From assembly GCA_963823675.1 (NCBI GenBank), contig CAWGMT010000009.1:248001-312000 (forward strand): DNA of 64,000 nucleotides. The letters run 5' to 3'. Source of the DNA: CAWGMT01 sp963823675 (GTDB taxonomy: Bacteria; Planctomycetota; Planctomycetia; Isosphaerales; Isosphaeraceae). Both the position numbers and the translations under genes were made by a program. Shown in pieces: positions 1 to 8,500 of this stretch (positions within the stretch are counted from its first letter, which is position 1; each line of letters opens with the position of its first letter). The notes under the pieces were generated by a model. The model was not told where the DNA came from. It worked only from the letters and a program-made list of their open reading frames with translations, and did no database searches.

Positions 1-56
1 CCGGAAATCCAAGGGCGCAATCGGTCTTCACTCCTGCTGCCGGAGCAACCACCGCG

Positions 57-2318
57 ATGTCGGCACCCGCACCCGCGCTGACAGAATCATTCGGGGAGCC
101 AGGCCGGCCCGATAAGGCTGGCTTCCAACCGTATATTCCCTCCAAGGCTGATCTGCCCGAGCTGACGATTTCGGCAGTCGTGCTGGGATCGCTCCTGGGC
201 ATCCTCTTTGGGGCTTCGTCGCTCTACCTGTTCCTCAAGGTAAGCATGACGGTTTCGGCCTCGATTCCGGTCGCCGTGCTTTCCATTACCATCTTTCGCG
301 GGCTGTCGCGCGCTTTCGGCATCAGGCGGGCGACGATCCTGGAGAATAACGTCGTCCAGACGGCCGGATCAGCGGGAGAGTCGATCGCCTTCGGCGTTGG
401 GGCCGCGATGCCGGCCCTGATGCTTCTGGGCTATGAGCTCGAGTGGACGCGGGTGATGCTCGTAGCCATACTTGGGGGCCTGCTCGGCATCCTGATGATG
501 ATTCCCCTGCGGCGGGCGTTCATCGTCAAGCAGCACGGCGTGCTTCCTTATCCCGAGGGAACTGCCTGCGCCAAGGTATTGATCGTCGGCGAGCAAGGAG
601 GGTCGAACGCCAGGACGGTATTCCTCGGCTTCGGAGTCGGGCTCATCTACCAGATCCTGATGCAGGGATTCAAGTTCTGGTCGGGCGAATGGCAGAAGGC
701 GATTTCCGGCATCCAGGGCTACACCAAGGCCGTCGTTTCGCTCGAGCCCTCGCCCGCGTTGCTGGGAGTCGGCTACATCATCGGCCCCCGGATCGCGTCG
801 GTGATGGTCGGCGGCGGCATCATGACGGCGCTCCTACTGGTCCCCATGATCTCGTATTTCGGAGATGGCCTGCCCTCCGTGCTGCCCCCCGGGCAGCAGC
901 CGATTTCTAAGATGAGCGCCGGCGCGATTTCTGGCCAGTATGCCCGCTACATCGGGGCCGGGGCGGTGGCCGCCGGCGGCATCCTGAGCATGATCAACGC
1001 ACTGCCGCTCATCATCTCATCGGTCACCAGCAGCCTGCGCGACCTGAAATCCGGCGGGCAAGCCAACCAAGGCGGCGTGGCGCGGACCGACCGCGACCTG
1101 CCGACCGCCGTCGTCATCTTCGGATCGCTCGGGCTCGTGCTGGCAGTCGCTGCTTCGCACCTGATTCCGACCGACTTTCCCGGCAGGCTGATCGGCGGAG
1201 TGTTGATCGTGCTCTTCGGGTTCGTTTTCGTCACGGTCAGCTCGCGAATCACCGGCGTGATCGGCTCATCATCGAACCCCATCTCGGGAATGACGATCGC
1301 AACCCTGCTCTTGACTTGCCTGATCTTCGTATTTCTGGGCTGGGTCGGTCCTGAATACCGCGTCACCGCGCTCTCGATTGCAGGAATCGTCTGTATCGCC
1401 TCGTCCAACGGTGGGACGACCTCGCAAGACCTCAAGACGGGCTATCTGGTCGGAGCCACGCCGTGGCGGCAGCAGGTGGCGATCCTGGTGGGAGCGCTCT
1501 TGTCGGCGATCGTCATGGGGGGAACGTTGCTCTGGCTCAATAGCGCCTACACGACGATCCACAAAAACCCCGCCGAGCTCCCCCGCGAGCAGGCGCGCGC
1601 AAGCGAGCTCAAGGGCACCCAGACCGGCGAGGACGGCAAGTCGTATCGGGTGTGGTGGGTGGTCAACCCCAGGCCGGGCGTCCAGCCCGGCAAGTATCTC
1701 GTTGACGAATCGGGACAGGCGCATTATCTGATCGATCCCGGCATCGGAGGCCGGATGACCAGGAAAGATACCGGCGAGCCCGTCCAGAAATTCAACCCGG
1801 CCCAGCCTCGATTATTCGCCACGCTCATCGAGGGGATCATGGCTCGTCAGCTACCGTGGGGCCTGGTGATCCTGGGTGCGGTTCTGGCGATCGTCATGCA
1901 GCTTTGCGGCGTCTCGGCCCTCGCGTTCGCCGTCGGAGTCTACCTTCCCCTGGCAACGACGTTACCGATTTTTGTGGGAGGCGCGCTGCGCGGCATCGTC
2001 GACCGTGCGCGGCGGCTCACGCCCGAGGAGGCAGACACCAGCCCTGGCACCTTGATGTTGACCGGCCTCATTGCCGGCGGCTCGCTGGCGGGCATTATTC
2101 TTGCACTTCTGGTCGTGTTCGAGAAATTTGGCAAGAAAATCGATTTTTCGACGGTATCCCCCGACGGCGAGATCACCTTCCCGTTTCCCGCAATCATCGC
2201 TTTTGGTCTCCTGGTGCTGGCACTCCTGGCCGTAGCGGCGTTCGGCAAGAAAACGGATTCCGGCATGGCCGCGGGCGGCGAAGAGGCGCGACTCGGTGAG
2301 ATCGGTGCCGGAGAATGA
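57..2318 (+). CDS. OPT family oligopeptide/metal-chelate transporter
   Basis: A 753-residue polytopic inner-membrane protein that reads like the OPT/YSL family, which imports short peptides or metal chelates by proton coupling. After a short polar N-terminus (about residues 1-35) there are many hydrophobic helices to the C-terminus, with Gly/Pro-rich membrane stretches such as GSAGESIAFGVGAAMPAL and PLRRAFIVKQHGVLPYPEG (about residues 100-180) that are typical of OPT proteins. A soluble loop of about 100 residues (about 500-590) precedes the last helices. The length fits bacterial OPT members and the frame is intact. The ATG at 57 is the first in-frame start. The next gene overlaps its end by 23 bases, implying co-transcription. 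Substrate cannot be told from sequence. Confidence 0.85.
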   Translation: MSAPAPALTESFGEPGRPDKAGFQPYIPSKADLPELTISAVVLGSLLGILFGASSLYLFLKVSMTVSASIPVAVLSITIFRGLSRAFGIRRATILENNVVQTAGSAGESIAFGVGAAMPALMLLGYELEWTRVMLVAILGGLLGILMMIPLRRAFIVKQHGVLPYPEGTACAKVLIVGEQGGSNARTVFLGFGVGLIYQILMQGFKFWSGEWQKAISGIQGYTKAVVSLEPSPALLGVGYIIGPRIASVMVGGGIMTALLLVPMISYFGDGLPSVLPPGQQPISKMSAGAISGQYARYIGAGAVAAGGILSMINALPLIISSVTSSLRDLKSGGQANQGGVARTDRDLPTAVVIFGSLGLVLAVAASHLIPTDFPGRLIGGVLIVLFGFVFVTVSSRITGVIGSSSNPISGMTIATLLLTCLIFVFLGWVGPEYRVTALSIAGIVCIASSNGGTTSQDLKTGYLVGATPWRQQVAILVGALLSAIVMGGTLLWLNSAYTTIHKNPAELPREQARASELKGTQTGEDGKSYRVWWVVNPRPGVQPGKYLVDESGQAHYLIDPGIGGRMTRKDTGEPVQKFNPAQPRLFATLIEGIMARQLPWGLVILGAVLAIVMQLCGVSALAFAVGVYLPLATTLPIFVGGALRGIVDRARRLTPEEADTSPGTLMLTGLIAGGSLAGIILALLVVFEKFGKKIDFSTVSPDGEITFPFPAIIAFGLLVLALLAVAAFGKKTDSGMAAGGEEARLGEIGAGE

Positions 2319-3315
2319 TACCCTTCCTGGAATCGGGGCGAGCTCGTCCGGGACGTGGCGCAGCCAGGGTGGCCTCTTGGCGCTTGGGGTCATCGCCTGT
2401 CTTGGTCTCGCAGCGCTGGAGATTGCTCTACGCCGCCCAGGCGCGCCTTTGCTCTTGATCCTTCTGGTAGCGAGCACGGCCATCCCGTTCCGGGACGCGT
2501 GGCGAGCCGCCCGCAAGACGGCGCTTCGGCCCGCGCTTGTCTGGGCGGCACTGGCCCTCGCGTTCCTTCTGAGCGCAACTTTGCTGGCCATCGGCGAGCC
2601 GCTCGCGGGTGGTCGACCGGGGACCGGCCGGGTTACCTACATTTCGGTGCTGTGCTTGCTCGCGGCGTTCGTCTCGGTTCTCAACGCCCGCGTGCCCGGC
2701 AGTCGGGTATGGGCGGGGCTCATGGCTCTTCTCGTCCTCATCTTCCTGATCCCCTCGCTGGAATCGTCGCTACGAATGCGCCGCGGACAGGAACTGGCGC
2801 AGCTTCGCCTCGATTCACCGTGGACTCTCTTCTACGGGTTCCTGGTCGTTGTCGGCGTGACCAACTACCTTCCGACCCGATTCGCTCTGGCGGCGGTCGG
2901 CTTCGCGGTCACGTTCTTCCTGGAATACCTCGGGCTATCGCGTCTCGATTGGGCGCCCGACCACCGCGCGATCCTCTGGTCGTGGGTGGCCTGGACGGCC
3001 GTTCTAAGCGTCTGGACAGCACGCTGGCGAGCCAATCATGGCCCGGCGGCGAGCGTTCCGTTCGAGCGGCTCTGGTTCTGGTTTCGTGATGCGTGGGGCG
3101 TGGTCTGGGCTCTGCGAATCCAGGAACGCTTCAATCGGAACGCGGAATTGAAAGGTTGGCGGGTGCGCCTGTCGTGGTTCGGGCTAGCCGAGAGCGGCCC
3201 CGTCGAGGGCGACGACAAATTGAGCGTGCCGGGCGAGGCAATCGCAGACTTCCGTAGCCTGGTCCGCAGGTTCGCGCAAGCAGAGCGGGTCGAAGAAGTG
3301 GTGCGCGGCGGCTGA
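2296..3315 (+). CDS. Polytopic membrane protein of unknown function
   Basis: A 339-residue protein with roughly eight hydrophobic segments (for example GGLLALGVIACLGLAALEIA near residue 25, YISVLCLLAAFVSVLNA near 120 and FYGFLVVVGVTNYLP near 180) followed by a soluble C-terminal tail of about 80 residues rich in Arg and Trp. I do not recognise the family. The ATG at 2296 lies inside the end of the OPT transporter gene (23-base overlap), so the two are probably translated from one message; the product may support the transporter or the envelope, but that is inference from position only. It ends 21 bases before the convergent sulfotransferase gene. Confidence 0.6.
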   Translation: MRSVPENDTLPGIGASSSGTWRSQGGLLALGVIACLGLAALEIALRRPGAPLLLILLVASTAIPFRDAWRAARKTALRPALVWAALALAFLLSATLLAIGEPLAGGRPGTGRVTYISVLCLLAAFVSVLNARVPGSRVWAGLMALLVLIFLIPSLESSLRMRRGQELAQLRLDSPWTLFYGFLVVVGVTNYLPTRFALAAVGFAVTFFLEYLGLSRLDWAPDHRAILWSWVAWTAVLSVWTARWRANHGPAASVPFERLWFWFRDAWGVVWALRIQERFNRNAELKGWRVRLSWFGLAESGPVEGDDKLSVPGEAIADFRSLVRRFAQAERVEEVVRGG

Positions 3316-3336
3316 AATAGCACGACGAATCCTCGG

Positions 3337-5527
3337 TCAGCCCGGCTTCTCCACATTTCGGGGCAATGCTGCGAACAGGTCGGCCAACGCGGTTTCATAT
3401 TTCGTCCAGCGAGCGACCGACTTTTTGTGGACGGGCTCGCGCACCTGAGTCAAGCTGGCCGTGCGGACCGGCCTCTCGTTGCGATGGGGCTGGAGACAAC
3501 GCGGCTCCCAGGGAAGCCCGCACGCCGCGACCAGCCGCCGGGCGACTGTTTCGAGGTCGTTGACGGTCTCCTCATAGTCCACGTCGTGGATCTTGACCGG
3601 CAAGACGCTCCGCCAGTGGTCCATGATCCGGAGGTACTGGCGGAATAGCGCGCCGATGTGATTGGGGTCGCTAGCCCAATACAGGCTGCGGAAGTCGGTC
3701 ATCCAGCACGACAGCGCAACGTCGCGCAGGTCGCGGCGGCAGTGGATGAAGGTCGCTTGCGGAAACAGCGTGGCCAAAAGACCCAGGTACAGGTAGTTGT
3801 CGGGCATCTTATCGCTTGCGCCTGTGCCTCCGGGCCAGCCAGAGCTCGAAGCGCCGCTCGGTGGGTCTCGGCGATGCGGCCGATCATTGGCCCATCAAGA
3901 TCGGGCACGCACTCGAGCGGTCGGTCAGTCCGCCCCATCTGCGCACAAATCGAGTCGAACGATTCCCGTCCCAGGCGAAGCTCGCCTGCGCCGAAGACGC
4001 ACGAATGACACGCCAGGATCTGCTCGATCAGTGTTGTTCCCGACCGGGGCAGTCCGAAGATAAAGACCGGCAGCCGCGTATTCAAACCCTGGCCGGCGGT
4101 CCTGGCGAAAAACGCGGGGGTGAATGCGTCGATCAATCCGGTGACGAACCGTTCGTGTTCGGCTGGGAGGTTCTTGCGTCGGCCTTTCCTGGATTCGACG
4201 GTCAGCTCATTCGCTTCGCGCAAACACCCGGCGGCTCGGTCGTATTCTCCGCGCCCGTCCAGGACGTGCGCCAGTGCAAACAAGAGCCGTCCCCGCGGCT
4301 CCGGTCCCTGGGCAGGGTCGGCCAGCCATTTCTCGATCGCGGCGACGTCGCGATCCGGCAGCTTGCCGCGCAGCAAGCTGCCCAGTCGCGCATACGGCAG
4401 TGCGAACTGCGGCTCCAGTTGGATCGCCAGGCGGTAAGCCGATTCGGCCGCACTCAGTTTTCCGAGCTCCTCGTGCAAACCACCCACGTAGTTCTGGACC
4501 ATCGCCGACTTGGCGCGAGCCGAAGTGCGATCTGGTACTGTTCGTCGGCCTCGGCCAGGCGTCCTTGTTCTTGCAACGCCCATCCCAGGGAGAGCCGGAG
4601 CTCGGCACGATCCACCTTGGCCAGGGCCAGCACGCGCTCGTAACACGCAGCCGCCAGGGCGAACTCCTCTCGTTCGAGGTAGAAGTCACCCAGCATCTCG
4701 TGGAGGGTCGGGTCTTCTGGCGCGAGCTCCGTCGCTCGCTTCAGCCACGGCAGCGCATCGGCATACTCATACTCCTTCAGCAGCGTCAGTCCCAGGTGAG
4801 CGTGCGCCTTGGCGAGATCCGGGGCGAGACGGATCGCCTCGAGATAAGCGGCCTTGGCTTCGACGAATCGGCCGAGCTCGCGATACGCATTGCCCAGGTT
4901 ATGATGCAAGGCCGCGATGTCGGGCTCCAGTCGAACCGCCGCCTCGCAGTGGGGCAGCGCCTCGTCCGCCTTGCCCCGTTCCAAGAGCATCTGCCCCAGG
5001 TTCGTCCGGGCGTGGGCATCGTGCGGAGCGATCTCGACGGCTCGACGAAAATGGTCCAGGGCCAGATCGAGCTGTCCCAGCTCGCGCAGCGCATTCCCGA
5101 GGTTGCTGTGCACGGTCGCGAAATCGGGACGCAGCGCCAGGGCCCGGCGGAACTGTTCGACGGCCTCGGCGAGCCGCCCCAGTCCTTGAAGCGCCAGTCC
5201 CAGGTTGCCGATCGCTTCCGGATAGTCAGGCTGCAAGCTCAAGGCCGCCCGGCAACAGCCCGCGGCCCTCTCAAACTCACCCAGCTCGCGGAAGGGCTCG
5301 GCCAGATTGGCGTGATAAACCGCGACGTTGGGCCGGAGAGCCACAGCGCGGCCGATCAACGAGACGGCCCGCGGATAGTTCCCTTCTTGGTGATGGAGCA
5401 CACCGAGAAGGTGCAGGGCATCGGCGTTCGAGGGATCCTGCGCCAAGACCTGCTGGTAACGCTCGGCAGCCCGACCCAGTTGGCCCGCCTGGTGAAGCGC
5501 GATGGCCGCCCTCAGATGATCCTGCAT
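3337..5527 (-). CDS. TPR-repeat protein with C-terminal sulfotransferase domain (frame broken twice)
   Basis: Read from 5527 downwards, about 340 residues of tandem TPR units (34-residue periodicity, repeated A-x-x-x-L/Y-x-x-A pattern) lead into a sulfotransferase domain. The PAPS-binding loop is visible as FIFGLPRSGTTLIEQIL (about 4040-4090) and the downstream PAPS/3'-phosphate-binding segment as HCRRDLRDVALSCW. Such proteins transfer sulfate to peptides, glycans or lipids. Three reading frames must be joined: the first change is near 4510 (after IALRLAP, resuming at AMVQNYVGG), the second near 3810 (resuming at KMPDNYLYLG, the expected continuation of a sulfotransferase). Both are single-base events in otherwise conserved sequence, so sequencing error is likelier than decay. 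The start ATG at 5527 gives MQDHLRAAIALHQAGQ, a normal TPR beginning. Confidence 0.75.
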
Positions 5528-5612
5528 GATGGCGATTTTCCTCCCTCGATCGCCCAGGTCGGCGTCAACTCAACTGGCTTGATTATAAACGATTTTCCGT
5601 GACTGTCGCATC

Positions 5613-5735
5613 GAAACCGGGTCAGGTGTGGCCGAGACCCACACTAACTCGACGCGCAAGCGAGGGACGCCGGCCGAAGCCGGAGGCAGATGCATACCCG
5701 CTCCGCTCGCTTGCGCGTAGGGTTGGTATGGGACG
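5613..5735. repeat. Dispersed palindromic repeat, family R1, copy 1
   Basis: Positions 5613-5677 match 44073-44138 with only a few differences over about 65 bases, including the shared string gcaagcgagggacgccggcc. In this copy the left arm (aactcgacgcgcaagcgag, 5646-5664) is followed by a related inverted arm (ctcgcttgcgcgtagggttg, around 5706-5726), so it can fold into a hairpin. It fills the gap between the TPR-sulfotransferase start and the Tat-protein start. It looks like a REP-type intergenic element. Confidence 0.7.
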
Positions 5736-5866
5736 GCCGGCAGAGGGCTGAAGAACGCTGGCTGGCCGTTCTTTGCCCGGTTTCTTTGCTGTAGACTCGG
5801 ATTTGTATGAGTAAGCCGCACTTACAGCGCGATGCTGCCAAAATCCATACTCATGGAGTCCTCGAA

Positions 5867-7259
5867 ATGGTCACGAGCTCGACGCGCAGGCATTTTCTGG
5901 AATTGACCGGAGTGTCGGTCGGCATGGCCGGATTGGGAATTACTGGAGTTTCCGAGCCAGAGAACCAGGAACGCCCCACTTCCGCTCCCGCGGCGGGCTC
6001 CCGGCCCAAAATTGCGGCGCTGGCCTCCGTCTACACGTACCTCTCGCACGCCTATCATATCGTCGGACGCTTCCTCGACGGTTTCGCCGTCCATGACGGC
6101 CACGGTCTGCACAAGCCGCCCTTCGAAGTCGTCAGCCTCTTTATCGAACAGACGCCCGAGGCAACCGACCTGGGCCGGGCCAAGGCACAAAAAAACAGAG
6201 TTCGCTTCAGCCCGACGATTGCCGACGCGCTCACGCTCGGGACCGGCCGGCTGGCCGTTGAACGCGGTGTTGTTGATCGCGGAACATGGCGAGTATCCCT
6301 ATAACGAGAAGCTGCAAAAGCTCTATCCCCGGGGCCGGTTTTTCCGCGAAGTGCTCGACGTCTTCCGGGCCTCGGGCCGTTCGGCGCCTGTCTTTATTGA
6401 CAAGCATCTCTCTTACAGCCGAATCGAGGCTCGGCAGATGGTCGATCAGGCGAGAGCGCTCGATGTCCCTCTGATGGCGGGCTCGAGCTTGCCCGTGACC
6501 TGGCGGCTGCCAGAACTGGAAATTCCGCTGGGCCGGACCTTCAAGGACGCCCTGGTGGCGTCGCGGGGTGACCTCGAAATCTTCGGCTTCCACTCCCTGG
6601 AGACGTTGCAGTGCATGGTCGAGCGACGCGCACGGGGCGGCAAGCCGCAGGGCGTCGCCGCGGTAACCTGTCTGGAAGGCAACGCCGTCTGGGAAGCCGG
6701 CGATCGGGGCGTCTGGTCGTGGCGATTACTTGAGCAAGCCCTCGGCCGCAGCCACACGCTGAATCCGGGCGATATCAAACAGAACACGCGTGATTTCCGT
6801 CCCCAGCCTCCACCCGGGCGCGACGTTCAAACCAAGTTCCGGCATCCCGTGGCGTTTGTGGTCGAATACACCGACGGCTTGCGCACGGCCGTCCTGACCT
6901 TGAACGGTCACGTCAACGACACGATGATCGCCGCGCGGATCACCAATGCCAGTGGAGGCGACGGCGTAGTCTCGACCTTGATGTACCTGCCGGCGCCTCC
7001 AGGCGCCAATTTCTTCAACCCGCTGGTGCTGCGGATCGAAGATTTCTTCCGCACCCGGAAGCCCCCCTACCCCGTCGAGCGGACGCTTTTGACCGGCGGA
7101 ATCCTCGACGCAGCCCTGGAAAGCCGAGTCAAGAACCACGCGCGAATTGAAACACCCGATCTGGCAACGATCGATTACGAGGCGCCGGCTGATTCGGGGT
7201 TTATCCGGAGCTCGTTGACAAACCCAGCGCCGAACGGGGTGCAGAACCCAAATCCCTGA
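5867..7259 (+). CDS. Tat-exported protein of unknown function (one frameshift)
   Basis: The N-terminus MVTSSTRRHFLELTGVSVGM has the twin-arginine motif (S-T-R-R-H-F-L) followed by a hydrophobic stretch, so the product should be folded in the cytoplasm and exported by Tat. I chose ATG 5867 over 5807 because it places the RR motif near the start and has a GGAG about eight bases upstream. The remaining protein is soluble, about 460 residues in total, and resembles conserved planctomycete secreted proteins I cannot assign to a reaction; segments such as PPFEVVSLFIEQTPEATDLG and LLIAEHGEYPYNEKLQKLYP are distinctive. The frame changes near 6265: residues to GTGRLAV are in one frame and VLLIAEHGEYPY continues in another, consistent with a one-base error. 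Confidence 0.75.
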
Positions 7260-7307
7260 CCAGCAGTATGCCGGTCAGGCATCCAGCATTCCCTCGAGAG
7301 GCAAGTC

Positions 7308-7961
7308 ATGGGTACTGTCACAAAGAAACCAGTGCACGAATTCTACCTCGACCGCAAGGTCCTCCCTGAGGTTCTCACTTTGTTCCTCCATCCCAAAGGC
7401 CGTATCGAAGCCGCCGGAGCGGCAAACCTCGGGAGCCCGCAGGGGTGGACGGAGTGGCGGCTGTCCTGGAAGATCATCGAGCTGTGGAAGGTTCCCGCAG
7501 AACAGTTGCTGGCCGCTGGCGATGTCGGCTTGATCCCCTGGGTGCCGCTCACGGATTTCGAGGGACCTCCCGAGCGGATCCTGCGCGAGTGCCGCGACCG
7601 AATCGATCGCGACGCTCCCGCCGGCGAGCAAGAAAACCTGCTGGCGGTGACCCAGGTGCTGGCAAGATTGCGGTATAATGACGAAAGGTTCTTTCAACTG
7701 CTTGGAGGGCGAAAAGCCATGATCGAATCACCGGTGCTTCAAGAGCTTAAGGCCGAGTGGACGTAAGAGGCAGCTCGGGTGGCAGCTCGGGAAACCACCC
7801 GAAGGGACATCCTCAAATTCCTCGAAGCTCGCTTCGGGGTCTCCGCCCGCACCGTGGAAGCGGAGCTCAGAAACCTCCCGGAAGACAAGCTCGACGAGGT
7901 TCTCAAGCTCGCGGCCACCCGCCGCAGCCTCGCCTCGTTCCGGAAGAAGCTCTCACCTTGA
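7308..7961 (+). pseudogene. Rpn/PD-(D/E)XK nuclease-like gene remnant with in-frame stop
   Basis: The open frame 7308-7766 encodes a 152-residue fragment ending in ELKAEWT and a TAA stop at about 7764. Beyond the stop the same frame continues with EAARVAARETTRR and on to ASFRKKLSP at 7961. In the second copy downstream the same codon is GAA (Glu), so a single G-to-T change explains the stop. The sequence resembles the middle and C-terminus of Rpn-family recombination-promoting nuclease/putative transposase proteins (LLAVTQVLARLRYNDERFF, then a helical tail); the usual N-terminal nuclease core with the catalytic D and E-x-K is not visible, so the gene also looks N-terminally truncated. Family assignment is from memory of similar planctomycete proteins. 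Confidence 0.6.
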
Positions 7962-7980
7962 ACGAGCAGGACGAAAAGCC

Positions 7981-8223
7981 ATGATCGAATCACCGGTGCT
8001 TCAAGAGCTTAAGGCCGAGTGGACGGAAGAGGCAACACGGGTGGCTGCTCGGGAAACCACTCGACGAGTCATCCTCAAGGTCCTCGAAGCTCGCTTCGGG
8101 GTCGCCGCCCGCACCGTGGAGGCAGAGCTCAGAACCCTCCCGGAAGACAAGCTCGACGAGGTTCCCAAGCTCGCGGCCACCTGCCGCAGCCTCGCTTCGT
8201 TCCGGAAAAAGCTCACACACTGA
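7981..8223 (+). CDS. Small ORF: second copy of Rpn-like C-terminal module
   Basis: An 80-residue ORF, MIESPVLQELKAEWTEEATR onwards, ending FRKKLTH. It duplicates the tail of the preceding nuclease-like gene and retains an uninterrupted frame where copy one has a stop. AGGA lies about 12 bases before the ATG, so translation is possible. In the full-length family this tail is a helical extension with no catalytic residues; alone it might act as a dominant partner or be inert. No function is inferred. Confidence 0.45.
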   Translation: MIESPVLQELKAEWTEEATRVAARETTRRVILKVLEARFGVAARTVEAELRTLPEDKLDEVPKLAATCRSLASFRKKLTH

Positions 8224-8242
8224 GCAACCAGGACGAAAAGCC

Positions 8243-8449
8243 ATGATCGAATCACCGGTGCTTCAGGAGCTTAAAGCCGAGTGGCAACGCGAGGACATCG
8301 TCAAGATCCTTGAGGCGCGATTCGGGCTTGCTGCAAGTACCCTGGGAGCCGAGCTGAAACCCATCGAGGAAGACAAGCTCGACGAGGTTCTCAAGCTCGC
8401 GGCCACCTGCCGCAGCCTCGCGTCGTTCCGGAAAAAGCTCTCGGCCTGA
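8243..8449 (+). CDS. Small ORF: third copy of Rpn-like C-terminal module
   Basis: A 68-residue ORF, MIESPVLQELKAEWQREDIV onwards, ending FRKKLSA. It is the third tandem copy, 12 codons shorter in the linker and more diverged in the middle (ARFGLAASTLGAELKPIEE) than copy two. The same AGGA-containing leader precedes its ATG. The frame is open; whether it is expressed is unknown. Confidence 0.4.
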   Translation: MIESPVLQELKAEWQREDIVKILEARFGLAASTLGAELKPIEEDKLDEVLKLAATCRSLASFRKKLSA

Positions 8450-8500
8450 ACCGAAACCACGCTCCCGCTCCTCCTCGCGATCGGCCATGTGATTTTCCGA

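Larger units (their letters stand above)
7719..8449 (+). repeat. Three tandem copies of the Rpn-like C-terminal module, 262-base period
   Basis: The string gaaaagccatgatcgaatca recurs with its ATG at 7719, 7981 and 8243, an exact spacing of 262 bases each time. Each unit encodes MIESPVLQELKAEW, a helical segment and a tail ending SLASFRKKL. Because 262 is not a multiple of three, each copy is in a different frame and is closed by its own stop. Unit three lacks 36 bases (12 codons) relative to unit two. The 5' parts of the units are nearly identical, while the middles differ at several codons, so the duplication is not brand new or has been partly homogenised. Confidence 0.9.

Noticed and set aside
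4274..5602. 442-residue plus-strand ORF
   Set aside because: Antisense shadow of the TPR repeats of the sulfotransferase gene.
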